From Methylohalomonas lacus (GTDB lineage Bacteria > Pseudomonadota > Gammaproteobacteria > Methylohalomonadales > Methylohalomonadaceae), in assembly GCF_024808875.1 (NCBI RefSeq), contig NZ_JANUCT010000002.1, forward strand, positions 149,660-213,659: 64,000 bases of DNA, written 5' to 3'. How positions within the stretch are numbered: position 1 is the stretch's first letter; each line of letters begins with the position of its first letter. Of the stretch, positions 16,983-25,519 are shown in pieces. The notes under the pieces are model-generated. The model was not told the DNA's origin. It saw only the letters and a list, made by a program, of their open reading frames with translations, and did not search any database. The position numbers were made by a program, and so were the translations under genes.

Positions 16983-18032
16983 TTATGACGTTTTGTCGGT
17001 CGTCACCACCTGCGGTATCTGCATGCTGGCACAGTGCAGGACGCCGCCCTGGCGGACCATGGCGCGGGCGTCGATGCCGATGATATCGCGTTCCGGGAAC
17101 GCCTTCTGCAGCTGTTCCAGCGCATGTTCGTCGGCCGGGTCATTATAGGTCGGGACCAGCACGCGTTCATTGATGATGACGAAGTTGGCATACGACGCCG
17201 GTACCGGCGCGCCGTCAACGAGCTGTGGTGCCGGTGCGGGCAGGGTGATCAGGCGGTAGGGCTTGCCGTCACGCCGGCACAGGGCCTGCAGTTCCGCGGC
17301 CATGGACAGCAGGCTGTTGTGGTTCGGATCGTCCGGGTTATCGCAGCCAGCGTAGACGATCGTCTCCGGGTCGGCAAAGCGTGCCAGTGTGTCGATGTGG
17401 CCATCGGTATCGTCGCCGGCGAGGTAGCCGTGCTCCAGCCATAGCGTGCGATCGCAACCGAGCTGTTCGGCAAAGAGTGCTTCCCAGGCGGCGCGATCCA
17501 TGCCGGCGTTGCGCGAGGCGCCGAGCAGGCAGCCGCTGGTGGTCAGCAGCGTGCCGGCACCGTCGGTCTCCAGGCTGCCGCCTTCGAGGATCTGTGGCAG
17601 CGCGACCGGCACGGCGCCACCGAACTGACAGGTACCGGCGAGCCGGGCGTTGACCGTGTCATCGAGGCCGGCCTCGAACTTGCCGCCCCAGCCGTTGAAG
17701 CGGAAATCCAGCAGGCGTGGCGTGTCGGCGTCGATGATCGTAATCGGGCCGTAGTCGCGGATCCAGGTGTCATTGAAGCTGCAGATGATCGGCTTGATGT
17801 TGTTCGCGTCGACGCCGGCCTGTTCGAGCCGGTCGCTGACATGGATGAGATGCACGGCGTCCTGACACAGGATCCAGACCGGTTGCACGGCGGCCACGGC
17901 GGCCACGAAATCGACGTAGACCGGTTCGATGGCCGTCAGTGTGTCACGCCAGTCGGTGGTTTCGTGCGGCCAGGCAACAAGCAGGGCGGCCTGCGGTTCC
18001 CACTCGGCCGGGAAGCGGCGCTGGCTGCTCAT
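16983..18032 (-). CDS. aguA: Agmatine deiminase
   Basis: Converts agmatine to N-carbamoylputrescine, entering the arginine decarboxylase route to putrescine. The 349-residue protein starts FPAEWEPQAALLVAWPH, has TWIRDYGPI, NGWGGKF and LEHGYLAGDDTDGHID, and the catalytic Cys in GGVLHCASMQIPQV near the C-terminus, all typical of the family. The open frame extends upstream to 18110, but the ATG at 18032 overlaps the ygfZ stop (ATGA) and begins at the family start, so it was chosen. aguB is downstream. Confidence 0.95.
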   Translation of the reverse strand: MSSQRRFPAEWEPQAALLVAWPHETTDWRDTLTAIEPVYVDFVAAVAAVQPVWILCQDAVHLIHVSDRLEQAGVDANNIKPIICSFNDTWIRDYGPITIIDADTPRLLDFRFNGWGGKFEAGLDDTVNARLAGTCQFGGAVPVALPQILEGGSLETDGAGTLLTTSGCLLGASRNAGMDRAAWEALFAEQLGCDRTLWLEHGYLAGDDTDGHIDTLARFADPETIVYAGCDNPDDPNHNSLLSMAAELQALCRRDGKPYRLITLPAPAPQLVDGAPVPASYANFVIINERVLVPTYNDPADEHALEQLQKAFPERDIIGIDARAMVRQGGVLHCASMQIPQVVTTDKTS

Positions 18033-18892
18033 GGCATGATATCCACGGCCGGTCCGTCGTTGCCGCCGATGTGTAGTCGGCCGGAGTCGATATTCGTGAC
18101 GGCCAGGCAACGATAACCGCCGTCGCCGTTCGCGGCGGCATTGACGACATGCCCGGCCCGTTCGCCGGTGGCGCTGTAGAGTGCCTCGCCGGCGGTCAGG
18201 GCCGTGTCGCTGCTACCATGGTGCAGGCGTTGCTTGACCTCGCCGCGGTAGTGCAGCCGGGCGACGACCTCCTGGCCCGGGTAGCAGCCCTTGTTGAAGT
18301 CGAGGCCACCGTTTAAATCCAGGTTCAGCATCTGCGGCAGAAACTGTTCCGATACCGCGGCGTCGATCCACGGTTGCCGTGTTTCGATGTTTCGCAGCGT
18401 CCAGTCGTCGTCCCTGGCCACTGCGGCGTCTTCCGGGCGCAGAGCATGCAGGTCCTGCGCATCGCCGTAGACCAGCGTACGGTCGCCGGGTAGACGGATA
18501 CAGGTACGCGCGTCGTCCAGCCGCACAGACCAGTCGGCGTCCGACAACGCGGCGGCGGCCAGCGCCTGGGTACCGGCCAGGCCCATGAAAGCGGCGGCCT
18601 CGACGTCCTCGATGTCGACCTGGGCGCGCAGCACGAACATACGCAGGCGCTTGATGACCGCGTCTTTCAGATCGGCGGCGACCAGTAAATCGATATGGTC
18701 GTCGGCACAGACAACGACGAACGTGGCGATGACCCGGCCCTTGGGATTGCACCAGGCCGCCAGACCGGCCTGACCGGGGTCGAGCCGGTTCATGTCACGG
18801 GTCAACTGGCCGTGCAGAAACGCCTGTCGATCGGCGCCGGTCAGCCGCAGCAGGCGCAGGGATGACAGTTCGTAGACGCGGTTTTCACTCAT
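18029..18892 (-). CDS. ygfZ: Folate-binding Fe-S cluster maintenance protein YgfZ
   Basis: GcvT-like tetrahydrofolate-binding protein needed for repair or assembly of some Fe-S proteins. The 287-residue protein has the hallmark KGCYPGQE motif (in FNKGCYPGQEVVARLHYRG) and an N-terminal FLHGQLTRDM. It precedes aguA with a four-base overlap. In E. coli ygfZ lies near sdhE (ygfY) and ygfX. Here too, sdhE is the next upstream gene on the same strand, after a repeat-rich gap of 249 bases. Confidence 0.94.
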   Translation of the reverse strand: MSENRVYELSSLRLLRLTGADRQAFLHGQLTRDMNRLDPGQAGLAAWCNPKGRVIATFVVVCADDHIDLLVAADLKDAVIKRLRMFVLRAQVDIEDVEAAAFMGLAGTQALAAAALSDADWSVRLDDARTCIRLPGDRTLVYGDAQDLHALRPEDAAVARDDDWTLRNIETRQPWIDAAVSEQFLPQMLNLDLNGGLDFNKGCYPGQEVVARLHYRGEVKQRLHHGSSDTALTAGEALYSATGERAGHVVNAAANGDGGYRCLAVTNIDSGRLHIGGNDGPAVDIMP

Positions 18893-18949
18893 GAATGGAA
18901 GCAGTGGTGGTTTGATTGGTGAGTACGAATGGTAACACTCTGGTGGCGG

Positions 18950-19159
18950 GTAACTGGTAATTGGTGATTAGTGATTGGCAAGACCCGCCTTCGAGGGAAC
19001 GGATTATAATCCGCGAACCTATCGGTGCCTGTTTCGCCGACTGAACTCGGCTCCTGCAGGTGGTTGGTTATTGGTGAATGGCAAGCTCCGGCCTTGACAA
19101 CTATGGCGCTGGAGCACGCTATTTTAGTCACCAGTCACCAGTCACCAGTCACCAGTCAC
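18950..19159. repeat. Heptamer repeat tracts (GGTGATT family) between ygfZ and sdhE
   Basis: Bases 18950-18978 read as degenerate heptamers GGTAACT, GGTAATT, GGTGATT, AGTGATT followed by GGCAAG. Bases 19061-19085 repeat a shorter version, again followed by GGCAAG. At 19126-19159 the reverse-complement unit AGTCACC is repeated 4.9 times perfectly. The last tract runs into the 3' end of sdhE. A 14-bp perfect palindrome, CGGATTATAATCCG, sits between the tracts at 19000-19013. Confidence 0.8.
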
Positions 19160-19393
19160 GATCCGCAGCCGCTCTATAAGTGTTTGGTACTCGGCCGGAC
19201 ACGGCCGCCGCGCCATGATCCAGTCGAGGATGTCCTGGTCGAGTTCATCGAGAATGCGCACGAATGCCTGTTGCACGTCGGCATCGGCGGTTTCGTACTG
19301 CTGTTCGAGGAAACCGCCGAGCACGATATCCATCTCCCGCATGCCACGGCGGCAGCGCCAGCGCAGGCGGTTTATGTCGGAAATCGAGGACAT
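19142..19393 (-). CDS. sdhE: Succinate dehydrogenase FAD assembly factor SdhE
   Basis: Small (83-residue) five-helix protein that promotes covalent FAD attachment to SdhA. The RGxxE signature is present: Arg16-Gly17 and Glu20 in CRRGMREMD; LEQQYETAD and LDWIMARRPCP follow as in the family. It is the last gene of the sdhCDAB-sdhE run. The final residues VTGDW and the stop are encoded inside the AGTCACC heptamer array, so the array has replaced or extended the original C-terminus. Confidence 0.93.
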   Translation of the reverse strand: MSSISDINRLRWRCRRGMREMDIVLGGFLEQQYETADADVQQAFVRILDELDQDILDWIMARRPCPAEYQTLIERLRIVTGDW

Positions 19394-19448
19394 GCAAACT
19401 CCTGATGGATTGGAAGCTCAATGCCCGCGTTGGCTGTATTTCGTGAAG

Positions 19449-19507
19449 CGTATCTCGTATCTCGTACGTTGAGCGAGGCGGGATATGCCATCGAGATACG
19501 AGATACG
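19449..19507. repeat. Inverted CGTATCT heptamer pair between sdhE and sdhB
   Basis: CGTATCTCGTATCTCG (19449-19464) is exactly complementary to 19492-19507, giving a 16-bp perfect stem with a 27-base loop. Extra half-units follow at 19510-19521. The same 16-bp pair recurs on the other side of sdhB. In the sdh mRNA it would form a strong hairpin between the two reading frames. Confidence 0.85.
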
Positions 19508-19522
19508 GGCGACGAGATACGT

Positions 19523-20305
19523 CTATACGCTTCGCTCCACCATCTTCTTCTTGATCTCGGCGATCGCCTTGGCCGGGTTCAGGCCCTTGGGGCAGCTATT
19601 GGTGCAGTTCATGATGGTGTGACAGCGGTACAGCTTGAACGGATCTTCCAGTTCATCCAGGCGTTCGCCGGTATTCTCGTCGCGCGAATCGGCGATAAAT
19701 CGGTATGCCTGCAAGAGGATGGCCGGGCCGAGATAGCGCTCCTGGTTCCACCAGTAGCTCGGGCACGAGGTCGAGCAGCAGGCGCAGAGGATGCACTCGT
19801 ACAGGCCGTCGAGTTCGGCGCGTTCTTCCTTGGACTGCAGTCGTTCGCGATCCGGCGGCGGTGTCGTCTGTGTCTGCAGCCACGGTTTTACCGAGGCGTA
19901 CTGGGCATAGAAGTGCGTCATGTCCGGCACCAGATCCTTGACGACATCCATATGCGGCAACGGGTAGATATTGATGTCGCCCTCATAATCATCGATTGCC
20001 TTGGTGCAGGCCAGCGTGTTGGTGCCGCCAATGTTCATGGCGCAGGAACCACAGATGCCTTCGCGGCAGGAACGGCGGAACGTCAGTGTCGAGTCGATCT
20101 CATTCTTGATGTGAATGATCGCGTCCAGAACCATCGGCCCGCATTTATCCAGATCGATCTCGTAGGTATCGATGCGCGGATTGTCGTCGTCTTCCGGGCT
20201 CCAGCGATAGACCCGGATGCGCTTGATGCGCTTGGCGCCGGCAGCGGCATTGAACGTCTTGCCAGCCTTGATCTTGGAATTTTTCGGTAAAGTAAATTCA
20301 GCCAT
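19523..20305 (-). CDS. sdhB: Succinate dehydrogenase iron-sulfur subunit
   Basis: Carries electrons from SdhA FAD to quinone through three Fe-S clusters at the inner membrane. The 260-residue protein has the [2Fe-2S] ligands in [16 protein letters not shown] and the [4Fe-4S]/[3Fe-4S] motifs [17 protein letters not shown] and [17 protein letters not shown]. The length is slightly above E. coli SdhB (238) because of an N-terminal extension. It is flanked on both sides by the same 16-bp inverted heptamer repeats. Confidence 0.98.
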   Translation of the reverse strand: MAEFTLPKNSKIKAGKTFNAAAGAKRIKRIRVYRWSPEDDDNPRIDTYEIDLDKCGPMVLDAIIHIKNEIDSTLTFRRSCREGICGSCAMNIGGTNTLACTKAIDDYEGDINIYPLPHMDVVKDLVPDMTHFYAQYASVKPWLQTQTTPPPDRERLQSKEERAELDGLYECILCACCSTSCPSYWWNQERYLGPAILLQAYRFIADSRDENTGERLDELEDPFKLYRCHTIMNCTNSCPKGLNPAKAIAEIKKKMVERSV

Positions 20306-20324
20306 GGTTTCGTATCTCGTCGTT

Positions 20325-20384
20325 CGTATCTCGTATCTCGATGGCGTATCCGGTTCCCGCTCTGACTGCGAGATACGAGATACG
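20325..20384. repeat. Inverted CGTATCT heptamer pair between sdhB and sdhA
   Basis: CGTATCTCGTATCTCG (20325-20340) pairs perfectly with 20369-20384 across a 28-base loop. A further partial unit lies at 20309-20320. It is identical in stem sequence to the pair downstream of sdhB. Confidence 0.85.
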
Positions 20385-20400
20385 CTTCACGAGGAACGCG

Positions 20401-22191
20401 TCAATAAACTCGTTTCTTCGGCGGTATGACCTCGGCTTCATCGGTCAGCGTGTACATATGCACCGGCCGGTAGTCGAAACGGACCTCGCCCTGTTCGTTC
20501 AGCCACACCAGCGTGTGTTTCATCCAGTTTTCGTCGTCGCGATCTGGATAGTCCTCGCGGGCGTGGGCGCCGCGACTTTCCAGCCGATTGGCAGCTGAAT
20601 GAATGCTGACCACGGCATTGCCGAGCAGGTTGTCCAGTTCCAGCGCCTCGACCAGGTCGGTATTCCAGATGAGCGATTTGTCGCTCACCTTGACGTCGCC
20701 GAATGAGGCGTGGACATCCTTCATCTTCTCGATGCCCTCGGCGAGCGTTTCGCCGGTGCGGAACACGGCCGCGTCGTTCTGCATGGTGCGCTGCATGTTG
20801 TCGCGAATCTTCGCCACCGGCGTGCTGCCGTCATTGTGAAGAATGCGATCGAAGCGCGACAGGCAGAAGTCGTCAATGCTGTCCGGCAACGCCTTGTGCG
20901 TCTGCCCCGGTTTGATGGTGGCGGCGCAGTGCTGAGCGGCGGCGCGGCCGAAGACGATGAGATCCAGCAGCGAGTTCGAACCCAGGCGGTTGGCGCCGTG
21001 TACCGATACGCAGGCGGCCTCGCCGATCGCCATCAGGCCCGGCACGACCGCGTCCGGATCGCCGTTTTTCAGGGTGACGACCTGGCCCAGGTAGTTGGTC
21101 TGCACGCCGCCCATGTTGTAGTGCACCGTCGGCAGCACCGGGATCGGTTCCTTGGTAACATCGACGCCGGCAAAAATTCGGGCTGACTCGGCGATGCCCG
21201 GCAGGCGTTCGTTGATCACTCCCGGTCCCAAGTGTTCCAGGTGCAGGTGGATGTGATCGCCGTTGGCGCCGACGCCGCGACCCTCGCGAATTTCAATGGT
21301 CATGGAACGGCTGACGACGTCGCGCGAGGCGAGATCCTTGGCGGTCGGCGCGTAGCGTTCCATGAAGCGTTCGCCGTTGCTGTTGGTCAGGTAACCACCT
21401 TCGCCACGCACGCCTTCGGTAATGAGACAGCCGGAGCCGTAGATGCCGGTCGGGTGGAACTGGATGAACTCCATGTCCTGCAGTGGCAGACCGGCACGCA
21501 GCACCATGCCGGTGCCGTCGCCGGTGCAGGTATGCGCCGACGTGCAGGAAAAGTACGAGCGGCCGTAACCGCCGGTTGCGAGCACGACTTCATGGGCACG
21601 GAAGCGGTGCAGGCTGCCATCTTCCAGGCACCAGGCCCAGAGGCCGCGACAGACGCCTTCATCGTCGATGATCAGGTCCAGGGCCAGGTACTCGATGTAG
21701 AATTCGGCATTATTCTTCAATGACTGCTGATAGAGCGTGTGCAGGATCGCGTGACCGGTGCGATCGGCCGCAGCGCAGGTGCGTTGTGCAGTGCCTTCGC
21801 CGAAGTTGGTGGTCATGCCACCGAACGGTCGCTGGTAGATCTTGCCCTCGTCGGTGCGTGAGAACGGCACGCCGTAGTGTTCCAGCTCGATGACCGCCTG
21901 CATGGCATTCTTGCACATGTACTCGATCGCATCCTGGTCGCCGAGCCAGTCGGAACCCTTGATGGTGTCGTACATGTGCCAGCGCCAGTCGTCCTCACCC
22001 ATGTTGGCCAGTGCCGCCGACATGCCGCCCTGGGCGGCAACGGTGTGACTGCGGGTCGGAAACACCTTGGTGACGCAGGCGGTGGTCAGGCCTTCGGCGG
22101 CCATGCCGAACGTGGCGCGCAGGCCGGCACCGCCGGCACCGACGACAACCACGTCGTACTGATGTTCGGTAACTTCGTAAGCCTTCGACAT
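20401..22191 (-). CDS. sdhA: Succinate dehydrogenase flavoprotein subunit
   Basis: Catalytic subunit (596 residues) that oxidises succinate to fumarate in the TCA cycle. The N-terminal FAD-binding [15 protein letters not shown], the FAD-linking histidine in [11 protein letters not shown], the active-site region with [17 protein letters not shown], and [27 protein letters not shown] are all present. sdhD lies four bases upstream, and sdhB follows after a 95-base repeat-bearing gap. It is the target of SdhE and SdhAF4, both encoded in this locus. Confidence 0.98.
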   Translation of the reverse strand: MSKAYEVTEHQYDVVVVGAGGAGLRATFGMAAEGLTTACVTKVFPTRSHTVAAQGGMSAALANMGEDDWRWHMYDTIKGSDWLGDQDAIEYMCKNAMQAVIELEHYGVPFSRTDEGKIYQRPFGGMTTNFGEGTAQRTCAAADRTGHAILHTLYQQSLKNNAEFYIEYLALDLIIDDEGVCRGLWAWCLEDGSLHRFRAHEVVLATGGYGRSYFSCTSAHTCTGDGTGMVLRAGLPLQDMEFIQFHPTGIYGSGCLITEGVRGEGGYLTNSNGERFMERYAPTAKDLASRDVVSRSMTIEIREGRGVGANGDHIHLHLEHLGPGVINERLPGIAESARIFAGVDVTKEPIPVLPTVHYNMGGVQTNYLGQVVTLKNGDPDAVVPGLMAIGEAACVSVHGANRLGSNSLLDLIVFGRAAAQHCAATIKPGQTHKALPDSIDDFCLSRFDRILHNDGSTPVAKIRDNMQRTMQNDAAVFRTGETLAEGIEKMKDVHASFGDVKVSDKSLIWNTDLVEALELDNLLGNAVVSIHSAANRLESRGAHAREDYPDRDDENWMKHTLVWLNEQGEVRFDYRPVHMYTLTDEAEVIPPKKRVY

Positions 22192-22195
22192 AACG

Positions 22196-22576
22196 TTATA
22201 AACCCAGGGAAACTTTGAGCACGGCGATGATCGACGCCAGTGCCGCGAAAACGGCGATGAACTTGACGACCACCAGCGAGGTGAGTTTCTGCCAGTGGCC
22301 GTGCACGTAATCCTCGATCACGACCTGTACGCCCAGCTGGGCATGATGAAACAGTGCCGCGATGAACAGGATCAGCAGGGTGGCGGTCAGCGGTGACTGC
22401 AGTCGCTCGACCGCAGTGGCGTGATCGCTGCCGATCAGGCAGACCAGCGTGACGATGAACCACAGCGACAGCGGCACCAGGGCGATGGCGGTCAGGCGCT
22501 GGGCGATCCAGTGGTGCAGGCCGGACTTCGCCGACCCCAGGCCGCGTGCGCGACCGAGCGGACTGCGCAGACTCAT
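22196..22576 (-). CDS. sdhD: Succinate dehydrogenase membrane anchor subunit SdhD
   Basis: Membrane anchor of 126 residues with three helices. It starts [19 protein letters not shown] and has the family segment [17 protein letters not shown] near residue 75, where heme and quinone-site residues lie. The open frame extends to 22849, but the ATG at 22576 has GGAGGTGG just upstream and overlaps the sdhC stop (ATGA), so it was chosen. sdhA starts four bases after the stop. Confidence 0.94.
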   Translation of the reverse strand: MSLRSPLGRARGLGSAKSGLHHWIAQRLTAIALVPLSLWFIVTLVCLIGSDHATAVERLQSPLTATLLILFIAALFHHAQLGVQVVIEDYVHGHWQKLTSLVVVKFIAVFAALASIIAVLKVSLGL

Positions 22577-22971
22577 GCTCCACCTCCCATGCGTAATGCC
22601 GCGATGATCCAGGTCGCCACGGTCAGCACGATACTGACGGCGACGACGGCGAAGCCGGAGGCATAAGTGGTCTTCAGTTCCAGCCCATAGCCGGCATCCC
22701 AGAACAGGTGCCGGATACCGTTGGCCAGGTGATAGTACAGCGCGGCGACCCAGCCGAATAACAGCAGCTGACCCGGCCAGCTGCCGATAACGGCCTGGGC
22801 GTTGGCGTAGCTGTCCGGGCCCGCCGCCAGCGCGAGCAGCCAGTAACACAGCACGAGCGCACCAAGACTCAGGAACAGGCCGGTACCACGATGGGTGATC
22901 GACAATACCGAAGTGAGCTGGGGTTTGTAGACTTGCAGATGCGGCGACAGTGGCCGTTGTCTTGCAGACAT
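22573..22971 (-). CDS. sdhC: Succinate dehydrogenase cytochrome b556 subunit SdhC
   Basis: Membrane anchor of 132 residues that, with SdhD, binds heme b and ubiquinone. Typical features: RPLSPHLQVYKPQLTSVLSITHRGTG at the N-terminus (quinone-site Ser and His) and YYHLANGIRHLFWDAGYG, which carries the heme ligand histidine. There are three membrane helices. It is the first gene of sdhCDAB; upstream are direct repeats and the sdhAF4 gene on the same strand. Confidence 0.95.
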   Translation of the reverse strand: MSARQRPLSPHLQVYKPQLTSVLSITHRGTGLFLSLGALVLCYWLLALAAGPDSYANAQAVIGSWPGQLLLFGWVAALYYHLANGIRHLFWDAGYGLELKTTYASGFAVVAVSIVLTVATWIIAALRMGGGA

Positions 22972-23006
22972 CTTCGGGCTACCTGTTTTATTGATTTAAA
23001 GTTAGA

Positions 23007-23033
23007 AATACCGGTGGCAGAACAATACCGGTG
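23007..23033. promoter_or_regulatory. Tandem direct repeats upstream of sdhC
   Basis: AATACCGGTG occurs at 23007-23016 and again at 23024-23033, 17 bases apart, in the 90-base leader before sdhC. Each copy has an ACCGGT palindromic core. They could be paired binding sites for a regulator of the sdh operon; no regulator is identified. Confidence 0.4.
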
Positions 23034-23061
23034 TCAGCTCAGAAAGCATGCAGCCAATAGA

Positions 23062-23256
23062 CTAGAAGTCGATACAGCGACCGGCTTTCTCCCAGTCACC
23101 ATAGCGCGTTGGTTCGAGCCCTTTCGGTCCGCCAATCTCCTGCGTGCCGGAACCCTCCTGATCGCCGGCCGGTGTGGCATCGTTGCGGTCGGGCTTGGCA
23201 GTGTCCGGCCTAGTTGCCGGTTGAGTTTGCCTGTCGATTGATGCGTTGTCTGACAT
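23062..23256 (-). CDS. sdhAF4: Succinate dehydrogenase assembly factor 4 homologue (DUF1674)
   Basis: A 64-residue protein, disordered and polar at its N-terminus, ending in the family signature GGPKGLEPTRYGDWEKAGRC followed by IDF. In mitochondria this family (SDHAF4, DUF1674) binds flavinylated SdhA and helps it meet SdhB. The bacterial role is inferred from that, and the position directly upstream of sdhC supports it. The GTG at 23259 and the ATG at 23256 are both possible; the ATG has GAGAGG six bases upstream and was preferred. Confidence 0.88.
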   Translation of the reverse strand: MSDNASIDRQTQPATRPDTAKPDRNDATPAGDQEGSGTQEIGGPKGLEPTRYGDWEKAGRCIDF

Positions 23257-23449
23257 CACGAGCCTCTCGAACGGTTCGGGTTGCTGATGCGGGCTGAATG
23301 ATACCTTAATCTGAAGCTATTGTTGCGACCGTGGCGCGCCGAAAACACATAACTGCAGCGACCGGGCAAAAGCGCTAGTATCTTTTTTCCGGCCCGTGAA
23401 TGCAAGATAGACAGTTATTTAACAGCCGTTTTACGGGTGCAAAATACCC

Positions 23450-23914
23450 ATGTTCCAGGACAATTCCATGCTCCAGCCGTTGCATCTGCGCACCGGCAAC
23501 CAGGCGGCTCTGCAATGGTTTATCGGCCTGCTTCATGCGATCGCGCTGCTGCTGTTGCCGCTGACGTCGTTGTCATTCGGCCAGGCGGTTGCCCTGGCCG
23601 CGGCGGTTTTGTTGCATGGCGGCATACAGTGGTATCGCTACCGGCCGCAGCGACCGCGGGCGGTAGCCGAGATACGACTGGATAGCCCGGAACGCGCGAC
23701 GGCGGCGCGATGGTGGCTGCGGTTGGCCACGGGCCACTGGCTGCCGGCGCAGCTGTGCGACGACGCCCTGATTCACCCGCGACTGCTGGTGCTGCGCTTT
23801 CGCAGCGAACACGGCAGCCACCGCGTGCTGCTCTGTGCCACCACCGAAAACGCCGCGGTCCTGCGCCGACTGCGTGTGTGGTTGCGGCATCCGGTGGCTG
23901 GTGCTGAGCAGTGA
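23450..23914 (+). CDS. ygfX: YgfX-like membrane protein
   Basis: A 154-residue protein with an N-terminal two-helix membrane hairpin (FIGLLHAIALLLLPLTSL; AVALAAAVLLHGGIQWY). A soluble tail follows (RWWLRLATGHWLPAQL, RLLVLRFR, LRRLRVWLRHP) with the layout of YgfX (DUF1434). In E. coli ygfX overlaps sdhE; here it is near the sdh operon but on the opposite strand. An internal ATG at 23468 has AGGA seven bases upstream and may be the true start, so the first six residues are uncertain. Its function is unclear; a toxin role was proposed in E. coli. Confidence 0.7.
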   Translation: MFQDNSMLQPLHLRTGNQAALQWFIGLLHAIALLLLPLTSLSFGQAVALAAAVLLHGGIQWYRYRPQRPRAVAEIRLDSPERATAARWWLRLATGHWLPAQLCDDALIHPRLLVLRFRSEHGSHRVLLCATTENAAVLRRLRVWLRHPVAGAEQ

Positions 23915-23921
23915 CAGGTGA

Positions 23922-23985
23922 ATGGTAACTGGTTGATTGGGCAATCTTTCCAATCACTTATCACCTGTCACCAATCTCCTCCGCA
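23922..23985. repeat. Facing heptamer arrays between convergent genes
   Basis: Units GGTGAAT, GGTAACT, GGTTGATT (23922-23940) face reverse-complement units AATCACT, TATCACC, TGTCACC (23952-23972). The array lies between two convergent genes and extends into the 3' end of the minus-strand gene. It can fold into an imperfect hairpin in both transcripts. Confidence 0.6.
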
Positions 23986-24829
23986 ACGCCCGCCGTGTGC
24001 GCCAGGCCAGCCACAGCCGCCGGATCGGTGTCAGTGCATACTGCCGGCTGCCGATGTGGCAGCCGTCCCTGACGATTTCGCCGGCCAGCGCCGCGTCCAG
24101 CCGCGCCAGGATCAGCCCGTGCAGGAAGTGCGGCGCCGCAGCGGCGGGGTAGGCCAGTCGCAGTTGCTCGATCCGCTGTCGCAGCTGCGTGAACTTTTGC
24201 GCCAGCAAGTTGCGCCAGTCCGGGGCGGTCAAGTCGGTCGTTTCGGCCAGCCCGGCATGCGCCAGATCGGCGCGTGCCAGTGGCCGGCACAGGCCCTGGG
24301 CCAGGGTCTGCGGCAGGGCCTGCAGGGCGCGCAGTTCGTGGTGCCGCTGGCCGAGTTCGGCGGCGGCGTCCAGTGCGGCGTCGCTGTCGACGCCGCCGAG
24401 CTGCGCCGACAGTCGCCACAGCGGCGCGAAATGGCGTTGATAGTCGGCATCCAGCTGGCTGGCCAGTTCGCGGTCGGGCAGACTGACCGCGTCCTGCAGC
24501 CGTGCAATCGCGTCGATGACTTCCATCATGGCCGGCCGGCCGTGGCCGAACGCCGGTTGCAACGCCTGGCCCAGCGGGTGGCGGGCGTGGCCCGCGGCGA
24601 CGCGTTGCATTTCCTCGGCCCACCATTGCAGGCGCAGCCGGGCGACTCCCGGATCCTGGATGTCCGTCAGGCTTTTTAGCAGTTCGTGTTCCAGTGCGTG
24701 CCAGGCGAGCAGGGCTGACCGCCGCGCGGGATCACTGAACAGGCAGGCATAGTAGAGCGCCGAACCGGTTGGTGCGGCCTGGGCGATGAAGTAGTCGACG
24801 CCGCTGGCGTTGTCAGCCGCCGTGGGCAT
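23954..24829 (-). CDS. Squalene/phytoene synthase family protein
   Basis: A 291-residue all-helical protein of the trans-prenyltransferase (squalene/phytoene synthase) fold. ALYYACLFSDPARRSALLAWHALEHEL and RLQWWAEEMQRVAAG match the first helices and the first metal-binding region. However, the usual Asp-rich motifs are degenerate (WWAEEM instead of an intact DxxxD), so prenyl-synthase activity is doubtful. Similar proteins include NDUFAF6-like assembly factors. The ATG at 24829 was chosen over a TTG at 24859; it overlaps the phosphatase gene by 17 bases. The last residues, VTGDK, are encoded by a heptamer repeat, as in sdhE. Confidence 0.72.
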   Translation of the reverse strand: MPTAADNASGVDYFIAQAAPTGSALYYACLFSDPARRSALLAWHALEHELLKSLTDIQDPGVARLRLQWWAEEMQRVAAGHARHPLGQALQPAFGHGRPAMMEVIDAIARLQDAVSLPDRELASQLDADYQRHFAPLWRLSAQLGGVDSDAALDAAAELGQRHHELRALQALPQTLAQGLCRPLARADLAHAGLAETTDLTAPDWRNLLAQKFTQLRQRIEQLRLAYPAAAAPHFLHGLILARLDAALAGEIVRDGCHIGSRQYALTPIRRLWLAWRTRRALRRRLVTGDK

Positions 24830-25505
24830 GGGTTTGCAGCCAGGCGTCGATGTCGGCAACGCTGCTCACGATGGCATCGGCGCCCCAGTCGGTCGGATCC
24901 TCGTCCCTGGCCAGGTAACCGTAGGCCGCGGCGAGCGTGTACAGCCCGGCGGCCTGACCGGCGGCGATGTCGCGCTGCGCGTCGCCGATGTAGACCGCAC
25001 GCGCCGGCGCACAGCCGAGCTGTTCGCAGGCCAGCAACAGGGCTTCGGGCGCCGGTTTCGGCTGTTGGACCTGGTCGCCGCAGACCAGGCAGGCGCTGCG
25101 GCGATCCAGCCCGATTGCCGCGAGCAATGGTTCACTCAGCCACAGCGGCTTGTTGGTGACGATCCCCCAGCGCCAGCCGCGTGCCTCGATGTTGTCGAGC
25201 AGTCCGGCCATGCCGGCAAACAGCGGTGATGCCCCGGGCTGCTCGTTAAGCAGCCGGGCGTAGATGTCGAGAAATTCGCGCCGCAGCTGTTCGCGCTCGG
25301 CACTGTCGCAATCGGCAAAGGCCAGCGCGATGAGTGCCGCGCCGCCCTGGGAGACGATCGGTCGTACCGCCGTGTAGTCCGGCGGTGCCCGGCCCTTGAG
25401 CTGGCACAGGCTGTTCAGGGCGGCCGCCAGGCCGGGTGCCGTGTCGACCAGGGTGCCATCGAGATCGAACAGGACCCCGTCGAGTTGCAGGTTGCGGACG
25501 GTCAT
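24813..25505 (-). CDS. gph: HAD-family phosphatase, Gph/MupP type
   Basis: A 230-residue HAD-superfamily phosphatase. Motif I is FDLDGTLVDTAPGL (nucleophile Asp), motif II is in GIVTNKPLWL, the Lys of motif III is in QPKPAPEAL, and motif IV is VYIGDAQRDIAAG. It could be phosphoglycolate phosphatase (Gph), which salvages 2-phosphoglycolate from DNA repair. It could also be MupP, the N-acetylmuramate 6-phosphate phosphatase that in Pseudomonas is encoded next to ubiG; sequence alone does not decide. ubiG is 14 bases upstream on the same strand. Confidence 0.85.
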   Translation of the reverse strand: MTVRNLQLDGVLFDLDGTLVDTAPGLAAALNSLCQLKGRAPPDYTAVRPIVSQGGAALIALAFADCDSAEREQLRREFLDIYARLLNEQPGASPLFAGMAGLLDNIEARGWRWGIVTNKPLWLSEPLLAAIGLDRRSACLVCGDQVQQPKPAPEALLLACEQLGCAPARAVYIGDAQRDIAAGQAAGLYTLAAAYGYLARDEDPTDWGADAIVSSVADIDAWLQTHAHGG

Positions 25506-25519
25506 CTTGGCAGTTTAAG

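Noticed and set aside
19126..19159. Heptamer array as a possible CRISPR
   Set aside because: Units are seven bases with no spacers, and there are no cas genes in the window.
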